Numbered from the stretch's first letter, positions 1 to 9,313 are shown. The stretch is DNA of 64,000 nt from Pedobacter suwonensis (GCF_900111825.1 NZ_FOJM01000002.1:1-64000); one strand, 5' to 3'. Notes: generated by a model from the sequence alone, not told the origin. Made by a program: numbers and translations.

Positions 1-308
1 TTTGTCCCTTTATCGGTCCGTGGAACATCTGCAGCATTTACTGCAATACAGCTTATTGAACGAACCGCAAAAGCACGCTGTATCCAGAATCCACAGAAAC
101 CACTTTCGTAGGCACATTCATAACGAGCTTTAGGATAGTTGGTTAAAAGAAAATTCCACAGTCCATCAACTGATGGAGGAGACTGGACAAAGCTTTTGAG
201 ATACTGTCTCCCCAGATACAGTGAAACTGTCCAGCTTTTAAGGTGCACATCGATGCCACAGCTTATCGTATGACCGCTAAAATCTAATTTTTCTGCTAAA
301 TTTGTCAT
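1..308 (-). CDS. IS110-family transposase, N-terminal part (runs off left edge)
   Basis: The reverse strand reads without a stop from the ATG at 308 to the window edge, giving 102 residues. They look like the RuvC-like DEDD domain of IS110-type transposases: a GIDVH motif with Asp20 near the start, a YESGFCG motif around residues 67-73 that matches the family YEAGxxG, and a TDKGT stretch with Asp99 near the third acidic position. IS110 enzymes cut and join element ends through a Holliday-junction-like reaction, and some use a bridge RNA encoded in the non-coding end. The C-terminal Ser domain and the other end of the element lie outside the window, so intactness cannot be judged. The family is seen from motifs; the exact subgroup is not known. 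Confidence 0.85.
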   Translation of the reverse strand, partial: MTNLAEKLDFSGHTISCGIDVHLKSWTVSLYLGRQYLKSFVQSPPSVDGLWNFLLTNYPKARYECAYESGFCGFWIQRAFAVRSISCIAVNAADVPRTDKGT

Positions 309-377
309 GATCTTAGTTCTATTCTTTGTTTAAATTTAACATTTGTGGCTTGCTTAAGACCACTTGAACTAAGATCA
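308..377 (-). promoter_or_regulatory. 12-bp inverted repeat over the transposase start codon
   Basis: TGATCTTAGTTC at 308-319 and its exact reverse complement at 366-377 are 46 bases apart. In the transposase transcript the second arm ends on the first base of the ATG at 308-306. If the mRNA begins upstream of 377, a hairpin would sit directly on the start codon and could limit translation from outside transcripts. The sequence is seen; the role is inferred. Confidence 0.45.
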
Positions 378-771
378 CTTTATTACATAGATACTGATGG
401 AAGCGGCAGCCCCGAAGTATGAGGGCTACAGCGCACAGCAGGACTACAGCAAGCGAAACGCACTAAACGTCCATTTCCAAAAACCTTAATTGATGAACCA
501 ACATCACGACATTTAAGTATTAACTCAACTTCTTTATAACAAACTAATCAACCACCCGCCCTACGGGCTCCCCTACTGAATCAGGAGCGGAGTGAACCGA
601 CGCCAGAAAGGCAGAACTTAATTATCCAAAATCATAATGGCGCCAAATCTTACAGTAACCCACATGCTAAAACCGTCTATAAAACGTTATTTTAGGATAT
701 ACAGGTTTTGGAAACCTGTAAGGTTTGACTAACTTAGCGGCCTAACCAAAAATTCATAAAATTTACTATAC
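309..771. other. Intergenic stretch: IS110 non-coding end and hairpins
   Basis: No convincing gene is seen. The first 70 bases hold the inverted repeat described separately and are probably the non-coding end of the IS110 element. Bases 391-460 weakly resemble, on the reverse strand, the first part of the long repeat unit at 31.9-33.1 kb. A perfect 9-bp hairpin (TACAGGTTT at 700-708, loop TGG, AAACCTGTA at 712-720) lies 50 bases before the thiolase gene and could lie in its leader. The element boundary cannot be placed from one copy. Confidence 0.4.
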
Positions 772-1947
772 ATGAAAGAAGTTGTAATTGTATCAGCTGT
801 ACGTACACCTATTGGCAGTTTTGGAGGCTCATTGGCTCAATTCTCTGCTACCCAGCTCGGAGGCTTCGCTATTAAGGCTGCTATTGAAAAAGCCGGCTTA
901 AAACCCGAACAGATTCAGGAAATATACATGGGCAACGTTTTGTCGGCCAATTTAGGACAGGCACCTGCTACACAAGCCGCAAAATTTGCCGGCTTACCAG
1001 ATTTACCTTCCACCACTATCAATAAAGTATGTGCTTCCGGCACCAAAGCCATTATGCTGGCCGCACAAAATATTGCAAACGGCGACAATGAAATTATTGT
1101 AGCAGGTGGCATGGAAAGCATGAGTAATGTTCCCTATTATCTGAACAAGGCAAGAAATGGCTATCGCCTGGGCCACGGACAGATTACAGATGGTTTGGTA
1201 AAAGATGGCCTTTGGGATGTATACAATGACTACCACATGGGCTCTGCAGCCGAACTTTGTGCTACTGAATGCCAAATCAGTCGCGAAGCGCAGGATAATT
1301 TTGCCATCGAATCGTACAAAAGGGCGCAAGCCGCACAGCGTTCGGGTAAATTTACAGATGAAATTGTGGCCATTGAGGTTAAAGACCGTAAAGGAGAAAT
1401 TACCCTGGTGGATACAGACGATGAACCTACAGCGGTTAAATTTGATAAAATACCTTCACTGAAACCTGTTTTCAAAAAAGATGGAACAGTAACTGCTGCA
1501 AATGCCTCTACTTTAAACGATGGTGCAGCAGCATTGGTTTTGATGAGCGCGGACAAAGCAAAGGAACTGGGCTTAAATCCGTTAGCTAAAATTTTAGGTT
1601 ATGCTGATGCACAACAAGCACCAGAATGGTTTACAACGGCGCCTTCAAAAGCAATTCCCTTAGCTTTACACAAAGCCAATGTAAATGTAAAAGATGTAGA
1701 TTATTTTGAAATCAATGAAGCTTTCTCAGTAGTTTCCATTGCGAATAACCAACTATTAGAATTGAACGATAACCAGGTTAATGTTAATGGAGGTGCGGTT
1801 TCATTGGGTCATCCGCTGGGTGCATCGGGCGCCCGGATTGTAGTTACCTTACTTTCGGTATTGGCACAAAATAAAGGCAAAATCGGTGTGGCAGGAATCT
1901 GTAACGGTGGTGGGGGCGCAAGCGCAATCGTTATTGAGAAACTATAA
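772..1947 (+). CDS. Acetyl-CoA acetyltransferase (thiolase)
   Basis: Full-length 391-residue thiolase of the thiolase II (acetoacetyl-CoA forming or cleaving) kind, cytoplasmic. The nucleophile is Cys87 in VCASGTKA, the GGMESMS motif follows, and the catalytic His347 ([10 protein letters not shown]) and Cys377 ([10 protein letters not shown]) close the active site. The C-terminal double-Gly signature is intact and length is typical. The enzyme condenses two acetyl-CoA or splits acetoacetyl-CoA, so it can serve ketogenic amino-acid breakdown, short-chain fatty acid use or ketone-body metabolism. It stands as the first gene of a plus-strand run with an exported protein right behind it, and no other beta-oxidation gene is next to it. 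A longer-chain FadA role is less likely but not excluded. Confidence 0.93.
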   Translation: MKEVVIVSAVRTPIGSFGGSLAQFSATQLGGFAIKAAIEKAGLKPEQIQEIYMGNVLSANLGQAPATQAAKFAGLPDLPSTTINKVCASGTKAIMLAAQNIANGDNEIIVAGGMESMSNVPYYLNKARNGYRLGHGQITDGLVKDGLWDVYNDYHMGSAAELCATECQISREAQDNFAIESYKRAQAAQRSGKFTDEIVAIEVKDRKGEITLVDTDDEPTAVKFDKIPSLKPVFKKDGTVTAANASTLNDGAAALVLMSADKAKELGLNPLAKILGYADAQQAPEWFTTAPSKAIPLALHKANVNVKDVDYFEINEAFSVVSIANNQLLELNDNQVNVNGGAVSLGHPLGASGARIVVTLLSVLAQNKGKIGVAGICNGGGGASAIVIEKL

Positions 1948-1977
1948 TTTTTGCAGCGTTTTTATGCATTTAATGAT

Positions 1978-2874
1978 ATGAAAGTGATCAGGTTTTGTAT
2001 TCTTTTCATCTGCGGAACGCTAAGCCTGGGCTTAAATGCGCAGCAAACCCCGGGCGCATTAAACGTGTTTCAGGATAGCCTGATTAAAATATCGGCAAGG
2101 GTTACTGCTGCGCAAAGCGATGCCCAAAAACTAGAGACAAATGGCAGTTTTGTAAAAACACTGGTAGAGGCTTTAAAAATGCCTCATTCTTTTTCTTATC
2201 CTTTCGACTCACTTAAAAATGTATCGGTAATTCAATCACCCGATCAGGCTTTTAGGATTTTAAGTTGGTATGTGCTGCTCGAAAACGGTACGTACCGCTA
2301 TTATGGTGCTGTGCAGATGAACACCAGGAGCGGACCGTTGAAACTTTATCCTTTGATTGATCAAACCGATAATATTAACGACCCTAATGGCGTTACCAAC
2401 AACCAGAAATGGTTCGGCGCCAGGTATTATGAAATTATTCCGGTAACCAGCGGGAGCCGTTTGCCTTATTATGTGCTTTTGGGATGGAAAGGCAATACGC
2501 AGATGACTACAAAGAAAGTAATCGAAATTCTTGCTTTTGACAAAGACAAGCTCAGCTTTGGGGCGCCTGTTTTCGATGGCAAAGCGCTTAAAGGAAAAAA
2601 CAGGGTCATATTTGAGTATGCCAAATCTAACGCCATGACCTTAAAAACAGATATGAAAGCCGGACTGATTGTTTTTGATCATCTGGCTTCATTTGATCCG
2701 GAAATTAAGGGAAAATTTGAGTATTATGGGTCGGATGGTACTTTTGATGGTTTCAAAATTATAGGCGGAAGACTAAAGCTGCAGGAGGATATCATGCTCA
2801 ATAATGATCCGGATGAGAATGATGCACTTTATGCAGACCCAAAGAAAAATATTAAACCGATCAGGAAGTTTTGA
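1978..2874 (+). CDS. Conserved exported protein of unknown function
   Basis: The open frame begins at a TTG at 1951, but the ATG at 1978 gives a clean signal peptide (MKVIRFCILFICGTLSLGLNA, cut before QQTPG), so this start is preferred; the product is 298 residues. The mature part has no enzyme motif I recognise. It contains a GARYYEI segment, a LPYYVLLGW segment and a VFDHLAS segment arranged like a mixed beta-rich fold, as seen in conserved Bacteroidota exported proteins of no known role. It starts 30 bases after the thiolase stop and may be co-transcribed with it. Periplasmic or outer-surface location is inferred from the signal peptide only. Confidence 0.75.
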   Translation: MKVIRFCILFICGTLSLGLNAQQTPGALNVFQDSLIKISARVTAAQSDAQKLETNGSFVKTLVEALKMPHSFSYPFDSLKNVSVIQSPDQAFRILSWYVLLENGTYRYYGAVQMNTRSGPLKLYPLIDQTDNINDPNGVTNNQKWFGARYYEIIPVTSGSRLPYYVLLGWKGNTQMTTKKVIEILAFDKDKLSFGAPVFDGKALKGKNRVIFEYAKSNAMTLKTDMKAGLIVFDHLASFDPEIKGKFEYYGSDGTFDGFKIIGGRLKLQEDIMLNNDPDENDALYADPKKNIKPIRKF

Positions 2875-3011
2875 TTTTTAACAAATCATTTACCTTACTC
2901 CTCGTTCAAAAACTTGTGAGTTTGCCAATCGCTCACTATATTGCGCCCTGCTAAACTAACTTAAACAACACACAAATTCTGAATTCATAAACTAAAACCA
3001 ACAAATGTTTT

Positions 3012-4607
3012 ATGCAAGCATCTAATGAAACCATTAGTATAGACCATGATAAGGAACTCGACCTTCATTTAGAAAGTCAGGGCGTATCCAAAGAAAAACT
3101 ATTTAGCCACCCTGTTGGCCTTTTTGTGCTCTTTTTCACCGAGATGTGGGAAAGATTTAGCTATTACGGCATGCGGGCCATATTGGTTCTTTTCCTGATT
3201 AGCGACCTGAGTAAAAACGGTTGGGGCTGGCCACGGCCAGAAGCTTTACAGCTTTATGCCATTTACACAGGTTTAGTATATTTTACTCCAATATTGGGTG
3301 GTTTAATTGCCGATAGATTTACAGGTTATAGAAAAGCTGTTATCATCGGCGCTTTTGTTATGACGCTCGGCCACGCAGCTATGGCACTTGAAGGTTTCAG
3401 CAATAACTTTTTCTATGCCGGCTTGCTATTATTGATTATAGGAAACGGATTTTTTAAACCAAATATCTCTTCCATTGTAGGGAAGCTTTATCCCCCTATC
3501 AGCGATAAAAAAGACAGTGCCTATGCCATTTTCTACATGGGTATTAACTCTGGAGCTTTCATCGGGATGTTAATGTGTGGTTACATTGGCGAAAAAGTTG
3601 GCTGGCACTACGGTTTCGGTCTTGCCGGTATTTTTATGCTCTTCGGTATGTTGCAATTTTACTTTGGACAAAAAATTTTCGGCGTAATAGGCGCTTCGGT
3701 AGATAGAGCAAAAGAAGTTGAAAAAGCAGACCCAACAGTAGAAGAAATTCCGAAAAAGGTAAGGAGCCAGCGTTTATGGGTTATTGCCATCTTATCTGTC
3801 TTTACCATTTTCTTCTGGATGGTATTCGAACAGGCCGGTGGTTCGATGACTATTTTCGCTAAAGATTATACGCTTAGAAATTTAACCGGCGGTGCAGCAA
3901 CTACTTTTAAATGGGTAGACAGCGTTCTTACGATATTCCCATTGGTAGCCGTAACTTTTGTATTATTCTCATTAGCCAGAAAAATATTTAAAAAATATCC
4001 GGCAACCATTTTATTTACCTTATTAAGCTTTGCCATTATCTGGGTATTAGCCATCTGGAAAGTAAGTCGGGAACTGGGTTCGGTAAGCACCGAAGTACCT
4101 GCGTCATGGTTCAGCGTTCTTAACTCATTCTTTATTGTTTCTTTAGCGCCAATTGTTTCTAAAATCTGGGAAACTAAATTTAACCCAAGCGGTCCTGTAA
4201 AATTTGGTTTTGGTCTTATATTCGTAGGTATTGGTTTCGCAGGATTGGCTTACGGAGGTTCTGCTATCCCACAGGGAGCTACATCGGCGCAAGTAAGTCT
4301 GTTCTGGCTTGTATTCGCTTATTTCTTTCATACCGTTGGCGAACTTTGCATTTCTCCGGTTGGTTTATCTTACGTAAGTAAGCTTGCACCGTCTAATTTA
4401 GTAGGTTTAATGTTTGGTGTATTTTTCACCTGTACCGCCATCGGTAATTACCTTGCGGGTGCCACCGGATCGCTGATTGATAAAATCAGTTCGGCTTATT
4501 CCATCTCAACCTTCTTTTTAATCTTCACCATCATTCCTATTGTAGCAGGCTTTATTATGTTCGCCATAAGTCCATTGTTGCGTAAATGGATGCATGGAGT
4601 TCACTAA
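3012..4607 (+). CDS. POT/PTR family proton-coupled oligopeptide transporter
   Basis: 531 residues with about 12-14 hydrophobic helices, an inner-membrane major-facilitator protein. The POT signature is clear: EMWERFSYYGMRAIL in helix 1 contains the ExxER proton-coupling motif, and GNGFFKPNISSIVGKLY in the helix 4-5 region is the PTR2 signature. The C-terminal half carries GELCISPVGLSYVSKLAP, another family hallmark. It imports di- and tripeptides with protons. It is followed by a terminator at 4628-4653 and then by a second POT gene; the two are paralogues rather than one split gene. Substrate preference cannot be read from the sequence. Confidence 0.92.
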   Translation: MQASNETISIDHDKELDLHLESQGVSKEKLFSHPVGLFVLFFTEMWERFSYYGMRAILVLFLISDLSKNGWGWPRPEALQLYAIYTGLVYFTPILGGLIADRFTGYRKAVIIGAFVMTLGHAAMALEGFSNNFFYAGLLLLIIGNGFFKPNISSIVGKLYPPISDKKDSAYAIFYMGINSGAFIGMLMCGYIGEKVGWHYGFGLAGIFMLFGMLQFYFGQKIFGVIGASVDRAKEVEKADPTVEEIPKKVRSQRLWVIAILSVFTIFFWMVFEQAGGSMTIFAKDYTLRNLTGGAATTFKWVDSVLTIFPLVAVTFVLFSLARKIFKKYPATILFTLLSFAIIWVLAIWKVSRELGSVSTEVPASWFSVLNSFFIVSLAPIVSKIWETKFNPSGPVKFGFGLIFVGIGFAGLAYGGSAIPQGATSAQVSLFWLVFAYFFHTVGELCISPVGLSYVSKLAPSNLVGLMFGVFFTCTAIGNYLAGATGSLIDKISSAYSISTFFLIFTIIPIVAGFIMFAISPLLRKWMHGVH

Positions 4608-4627
4608 TTTAAAAAACACTTTTACTC

Positions 4628-4653
4628 AAAAGCCCGATATTTGTCGGGCTTTT
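4628..4653 (+). terminator. Rho-independent terminator between the POT genes
   Basis: A perfect 10-bp stem, AAAAGCCCGA at 4628-4637 and TCGGGCTTTT at 4644-4653, with a 6-base loop, lies 21 bases after the first transporter stop and is followed by CATTTTT. It should end most transcription of that gene before the second transporter starts at 4672. Confidence 0.85.
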
Positions 4654-4671
4654 CATTTTTAAACCTATTTA

Positions 4672-6153
4672 ATGGAAAAAATAGTTTCAATAGAAGAAAT
4701 TCAAAATTTTAAAGGCAAATACCCAAAACAGCTCTGGCATTTATCATTAGTTGAAATGTGGGAGCGTTTCTGCTTTTATGGAATGCGTGGCGTATTGGCT
4801 TTCTTCATGGTAGAGCAACTGGGGTTAAGCGATCAGAAATCTAACCTGCAGTATGGAGCTATACAGGCTTTTGTTTATGCATTTACCTTTATAGGTGGGA
4901 TTTTCGCCGATAAGATTTTAGGCTTTAAAAAATCATTGTTTTGGGGCGGTACTTTAATGATTATCGGGAACCTGATCCTGGCTTTCTCTCCACACGATCT
5001 GTTTTATGCAGGCATTACCTTATCTATTATAGGAACCGGTTTTTTCAAGCCCAACGTTTCATCAATGGTTGGCGAATTGTACCATGAGACAGACAATCGA
5101 AGAGATGCGGGCTATGGGCTTTTTTATGCCGGTATTAATGTTGGTGGCTTACTGGGCGGCGCCATGTGTATCTACCTTGGTAAATATTACAACTGGCATT
5201 TGTGTTTCTTATCGGCCGCATTGGTGATGATGTTTGGTTTAGGCACATTCATTTTTACTAAAAAACACCTCGGACCAATCGGTAGCTCTCCATTGCTGCA
5301 CCTTAAAAAATCAAAACAGCAACTGTATGAAACAGCCGTTTATGTAGGTTCGGTATTGTGTATTCCATTGATTTACATCATGGTGAAAAATACCGATTTT
5401 ACTGATTATTTTATGTACACGATCGGCATTATTGCCCTGGTATATTTCTTATACGAAACCCTTAAAATAAAAGATAAAAAAGCCCAGTATAAATTGTTGG
5501 CCGCTTTTGTATTCATCTTCTGTTACTTCATTTTTATGGCCATATCTGAGCAGAGCGGTGGTTCGCTTTCGTTATTTGCAAAGGATAACCTGGATCATAA
5601 AATCCTCTTCTTTAATATTGATCCTAATGTGGTAAACAATAGCGTTAACTCATTTTTTGTGATCGTTTTCAGTCCGGTTGTAGGTATTTTATGGCTCGGT
5701 CTGTATAAGCGTAAAATTGAACCCAATACGGTAGTGAAATTTGGATTGGGCTTCCTCCTGTTGGCTTTAAGTTTTTATGTCTTTTACGCCACCAGATTCT
5801 TTGCAAATACCCAGGGAATTAGCTCCCTAAACGTATTTACCTTCGCTTATTTATTATTGACACTAGGCGAACTCTGTTTGGGACCGATAGGGATGTCGAT
5901 CATTACCAAATTATCGCCAAAGAAGATGTTCGGCATGATGATGGGACTTTGGTTTTTATCAAGTGCTTTCGGGCAGTTGGCTGCCGGTAAACTCGGTGCA
6001 GAAATGTCGAGTATTGAGAATGCAACATTAACCACTAAATTGATGGCTTATACAGAAGGTTATAAAACGCTGGCATTATATTCTTTAATCGCGGGTTTGG
6101 CATTGATTATTTTTTCGCAACTGGTTAAAAAGTTAATGCAGGAGGTGAGGTAA
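4672..6153 (+). CDS. Second POT/PTR family oligopeptide transporter
   Basis: 493 residues, 12 or more membrane helices. It carries the same landmarks as its neighbour: EMWERFCFYGMRGVLAFF with ExxER in helix 1, GTGFFKPNVSSMVGELY as the PTR2 signature, and GELCLGPIGMSIITKLSP in the second half. The loop between the halves is shorter than in the upstream paralogue. It is an inner-membrane importer of small peptides driven by protons. Tandem POT genes in peptide-degrading Bacteroidota usually give different substrate ranges; that is general knowledge, not seen here. The terminator in front of it suggests it has its own promoter within the short 4654-4671 gap or depends on read-through. Confidence 0.91.
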   Translation: MEKIVSIEEIQNFKGKYPKQLWHLSLVEMWERFCFYGMRGVLAFFMVEQLGLSDQKSNLQYGAIQAFVYAFTFIGGIFADKILGFKKSLFWGGTLMIIGNLILAFSPHDLFYAGITLSIIGTGFFKPNVSSMVGELYHETDNRRDAGYGLFYAGINVGGLLGGAMCIYLGKYYNWHLCFLSAALVMMFGLGTFIFTKKHLGPIGSSPLLHLKKSKQQLYETAVYVGSVLCIPLIYIMVKNTDFTDYFMYTIGIIALVYFLYETLKIKDKKAQYKLLAAFVFIFCYFIFMAISEQSGGSLSLFAKDNLDHKILFFNIDPNVVNNSVNSFFVIVFSPVVGILWLGLYKRKIEPNTVVKFGLGFLLLALSFYVFYATRFFANTQGISSLNVFTFAYLLLTLGELCLGPIGMSIITKLSPKKMFGMMMGLWFLSSAFGQLAAGKLGAEMSSIENATLTTKLMAYTEGYKTLALYSLIAGLALIIFSQLVKKLMQEVR

Positions 6154-6592
6154 GAAGGACATCATTTCGAGCAGAGTGGAGAAATTTATTTGATAAATGA
6201 TTGTCTATTGAGATATGTGGAGATTTGAAAATGAAGGGACAGTATTTCCTGGAGGACTGATGCCCCGCTCTTTGTTTTAAGTCCTCATACTTCGGCCTCC
6301 GGGCTTTACACGCCGATCGGGTTTAGAAACAATGGCTTAGCGAATAAAATCTAATCTGTGCCAGAGCGCTGAAATTAGCGGGAAACCATAGAGGCTAAAA
6401 TATACGGGAAATAATGGTATTAAAATAAATCCTGAGACAAGTTCAGAATAACGATCGAGAGGTACAAATCACCTGAATTCATGAAAATTCATGATGATTT
6501 CATATTAAATATTTACTTTCGCACGTTAAAAGCTAAGAAACGGTAAACCAAACAAAGGCCAAAGCTTATTTTATTTAAAAACCACAACACAC
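6154..6592. other. Intergenic stretch with a degenerate dispersed repeat
   Basis: No gene is seen. Bases about 6240-6345 resemble the first part of the long repeat unit at 31.9-33.1 kb: the order GCCCCGCT, AGTCCTC, CCGGGCT and ATCGGGTTTA is kept although intervening bases differ. Near 6520, ATTTACTTTCGC is a near match to a Bacteroidota -7 element and may drive the glycosyltransferase, but its -33 partner is not obvious. Confidence 0.45.
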
Positions 6593-7327
6593 GTGTCAGA
6601 TAGTTTAGTCATCATTCCCACCTACAACGAAAAGGAAAACATCGAAAAAATCATTAGAAAGGTTTTTTCTTTAACACAGCCTTTTCATGTTTTAATTATT
6701 GATGACGGTTCTCCTGATGGAACTGCTGAAATTGTAAAATCATTACAAAGGGAATACGAGGGGCACTTATTTATTGAAGAACGGGCAGGCAAACAAGGTT
6801 TAGGCACCGCATATATTTATGGCTTCAATTGGGCATTGCAACATGATTATGCCTATATTTTTGAAATGGACGCCGATTTTTCTCATAACCCTGAAGATTT
6901 ACCGCGTTTACGCGAAGCCTGTGTAAACGGCGCAGATGTAGCCATTGGCTCGAGGTATGTTAAAGGTGTAAATGTAGTTAACTGGCCAATGGGCAGGGTT
7001 TTAATGTCGTATTTTGCTTCCATGTACGTACGTATCGTTACCCGGATCAACATTCAGGATGCTACTGCCGGTTTTAAATGTTACCGCAGGATTGTGCTCG
7101 AAACTATCCCGCTAAACAAGATTAAGTTTGTAGGTTACGCCTTCCAGATTGAAATGAAATTCACCGCCATTAAATTTGGCTTTAAGGTAGTTGAAGTTCC
7201 GATCATCTTTACCGATCGTACTGAAGGAACATCAAAAATGAGTACCCGCATTTTTAGGGAGGCTTTTTTAGGTGTAATCCAGATGAAAGTTTCGAGTTGG
7301 TTCAGGAACTATAGCAGGAAAGCTTAA
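6593..7327 (+). CDS. Family 2 glycosyltransferase, polyprenol monophosphomannose synthase type
   Basis: 244 residues starting from GTG at 6593; no in-frame ATG precedes the fold. The GT-A core is complete: IIPTYNEKENI at the N-terminus binds the nucleotide sugar, DDGSPDGTAEIV follows, and EMDADFSHNPEDLP contains the DxD metal site. The closing segment with TDRTEGTSKMS is typical of dolichyl-phosphate mannosyltransferase (DPM1)-like bacterial enzymes. These move mannose or another sugar from a nucleotide donor to a polyprenyl phosphate at the cytoplasmic face of the membrane, supplying lipid-linked sugar for surface glycans. No C-terminal membrane helices are present, so it is the single-domain form. 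The actual sugar is not known. Confidence 0.88.
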   Translation: MSDSLVIIPTYNEKENIEKIIRKVFSLTQPFHVLIIDDGSPDGTAEIVKSLQREYEGHLFIEERAGKQGLGTAYIYGFNWALQHDYAYIFEMDADFSHNPEDLPRLREACVNGADVAIGSRYVKGVNVVNWPMGRVLMSYFASMYVRIVTRINIQDATAGFKCYRRIVLETIPLNKIKFVGYAFQIEMKFTAIKFGFKVVEVPIIFTDRTEGTSKMSTRIFREAFLGVIQMKVSSWFRNYSRKA

Positions 7328-7362
7328 GTTTGAAGCTGGAAGTTTGGAGTTTAGCACTAAAT

Positions 7363-7872
7363 TCAGGACTTTCCTTTAGACTCCCGTATCATTGTCCCAA
7401 AATCCTGTCCTTTATCCATTGCCTTAACAGTCATTACTATTCTTTTGGTACGCGTAGCTTCTGTTTTAGCCTGGTTAATCCAATTGATATAATAGTTTTG
7501 GTGCGATTTAGGCTGTTTTAAAAAGTTTTGAATTAAATGTGCTTCTTCTGAAAGGCAGATTTCAAGATCTTCAGGCATTTCAATTTTAAAATCTTTATCT
7601 TCTTCCAAAGATAATTCTACAACTGCCCCGGCTTCTTTTTTAAGTTTTTTTCGTACATCGCTTTTTAAAGCTATAACAAAATCGCCCTCTCCCATTGGCA
7701 GAACTGCCATACCGTTAATCTCCAACTGATCTATTTTTCCCTTCACCCTGAAGCTCTTTTTACAGTTGGGTTTAATTCCGTTGGCTAAAGCAGCGGGGAT
7801 AAATACATAACTCCAGCCCGTTTTTTCGCCCATGGTTTCGAAACGTTCTATTTCTGCTTTGAAATGGATCAT
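7363..7872 (-). CDS. DUF1905 / YdeI-OmpD-associated family protein
   Basis: 169 residues, cytoplasmic, convergent with the glycosyltransferase. The first 90 residues form the DUF1905 beta-barrel (GWSYVFIPAAL, then KGKIDQLEINGMAVLPMGEGDFVIAL, split here by a short loop). The second half, from about residue 100, has the PEDLEICLSEEA and YYINWINQAKTEATRTKRI segments of the YdeI/OmpD-associated domain, which ends in a basic helical region. The same pair of domains is common in soil Bacteroidota as a small stand-alone protein. Its biochemical role is unknown; the bacteriocin-protection label sometimes used for the family comes from other members and is not tested here. Confidence 0.82.
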   Translation of the reverse strand: MIHFKAEIERFETMGEKTGWSYVFIPAALANGIKPNCKKSFRVKGKIDQLEINGMAVLPMGEGDFVIALKSDVRKKLKKEAGAVVELSLEEDKDFKIEMPEDLEICLSEEAHLIQNFLKQPKSHQNYYINWINQAKTEATRTKRIVMTVKAMDKGQDFGTMIRESKGKS

Positions 7873-7934
7873 GAGTCTAAATATAGAAATTCTATTGAAG
7901 AAAAACCATTAACGATACAATCGTTTACTATTAC

Positions 7935-7956
7935 GCACGCGTTTGGAAACGCGCGC
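7935..7956. repeat. Short GC-rich hairpin of a dispersed type
   Basis: GCACGCGTTT and AAACGCGCGC are separated by GG and pair except for one position that becomes a wobble in the minus-strand transcript. It lies just upstream of the minus-strand DUF1905 gene. Similar GTTTGGAAAC-centred hairpins occur at 700-720, which suggests a dispersed palindrome type. Confidence 0.4.
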
Positions 7957-8030
7957 AAATAAAAAGATTCATTAGACTCCGCTTATCAGAATGAAAAGAA
8001 AATAAACAACCCAGTGAAATTGCTTTACTA

Positions 8031-8064
8031 AAAAGTCGGGACAAGCTTTCGTTCCTGCCCCGAC
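8031..8064 (-). terminator. Terminator of the glucuronide operon
   Basis: On the minus strand, 11 bases after the mannonate dehydratase stop, GTCGGGGCA pairs with TGTCCCGAC (one G-U wobble) around a 12-base loop and is followed by TTTTTAG. It fits an intrinsic terminator closing the operon. Confidence 0.75.
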
Positions 8065-8075
8065 AATGATCTCAA

Positions 8076-9239
8076 TTAATAGTTTCCTGTAACACCAATC
8101 TCTAATCCCCTGAGTTCAGCCAGACCTCTTAATCGCCCTATGGCAGAATAACCCGGATTGCTTACTTTGGCCAGGTCATCCAACATCTGGTGCCCATGGT
8201 CTGGGCGGAAAGGGATGGCCTGATCGCGTATTGCGTTTTCTGCGGTGAGCGCTTTCATGATCTCGTACATATTTACATCGCCACCTAAATGATCGGCTTC
8301 GTAAAAACTGCCGTCTTCATCTTTTTTAACGTTACGCAAATGTGCAAAATATACCCTTTCTTTAACCGCATTGAAAATTTCCAAGGTATTATTCCCCATA
8401 CCGGCACCTAAGGAACCTGTACAAAAACAAACACCATTAAAAGCCTGGTCCACTTCTTTAATAATGTAATTAAAATCTTCGAGTGTACTTGCTATTCTTG
8501 GTAAGCCTAAAATGGCATAAGGTGGATCATCCGGATGGATGGTCATTTTGATGCCTTCTTCGGTACAAACCCCGGCAATAGATGATAAGAAAAACTTCAG
8601 ATTCTCTTTCAAACCCTGTGTTCCAATCGCTTTATACTCATTAATGCTGTTGCGCAGGGTTTCCAGTTCAATTTCTTTTTCGTTCGGGATGCCCATTAAC
8701 ACATTAATGCGGAGATCAACCAGCTCCTGTTCGGTCAAGCTGGCAAATTTAGCGGCAGCCCGATCTAAAACAGATTTTGAATAATCTGCCTCCGCCCCTT
8801 CGCGCTTTAAGATATAGAGATCAAAAATGGCCAGATCGATCCAGTTAAAATAAAGTGCCTTTGATCCATCGGTCATTTCGAGATCCAGCTGTGTACGTGT
8901 CCAATCTAATACCGGCATAAAATTATAACAAACGATCTTAATACCGCAGGCCGACAGGTTGCGCAAAGAACTTTTATAATTTTCGATATACTGCCCGGCA
9001 TCGGCCCTTCGGGTTTTAATGGCTTCGTGTACGGGAACGCTTTCTACTACCGACCAGGTTAAACCTGCAGCCTCAATAATAGCTTTTCTTTCCCGGATAT
9101 CTTCCAAAGGCCAAACTTCGCCATGCGGAATATGATGTAATGCTGTTACAATTCCTGTAGCACCTGCCTGTTTAACATCTTGCAGGCTAACCGGATCATT
9201 AGGGCCATACCAACGCCAGGTTTGTTCTAATTTTTTCAT
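8076..9239 (-). CDS. uxuA: Mannonate dehydratase
   Basis: 387 residues, the usual UxuA length. It converts D-mannonate to 2-keto-3-deoxy-D-gluconate in the hexuronate pathway, with a metal in a TIM-barrel active site. Recognisable family segments are QTWRWYGPNDPVSL at the start, ALHHIPHGEVW, TIHPDDPP around the middle, FCTGSLGAGMGN, HLRNVKK and FRPDHGHQM near the end; the His, Asp and Cys residues in these bind the metal. It is the last gene of the minus-strand cluster that begins with beta-glucuronidase and is followed by a terminator. The SDR upstream makes its substrate. Glucuronate isomerase and KDG kinase are not in the window. Confidence 0.95.
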   Translation of the reverse strand: MKKLEQTWRWYGPNDPVSLQDVKQAGATGIVTALHHIPHGEVWPLEDIRERKAIIEAAGLTWSVVESVPVHEAIKTRRADAGQYIENYKSSLRNLSACGIKIVCYNFMPVLDWTRTQLDLEMTDGSKALYFNWIDLAIFDLYILKREGAEADYSKSVLDRAAAKFASLTEQELVDLRINVLMGIPNEKEIELETLRNSINEYKAIGTQGLKENLKFFLSSIAGVCTEEGIKMTIHPDDPPYAILGLPRIASTLEDFNYIIKEVDQAFNGVCFCTGSLGAGMGNNTLEIFNAVKERVYFAHLRNVKKDEDGSFYEADHLGGDVNMYEIMKALTAENAIRDQAIPFRPDHGHQMLDDLAKVSNPGYSAIGRLRGLAELRGLEIGVTGNY

Positions 9240-9313
9240 GATATATGATTACACTGATTTATATAATTGCACTGATGAGCTGATTTTAAAAATTTTTACG
9301 GTTAAATCCATCC

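Noticed and set aside
7330..7521. A 63-codon plus-strand frame after the glycosyltransferase
   Set aside because: It is antisense to the DUF1905 gene and starts in a dispersed repeat; no gene-like features.
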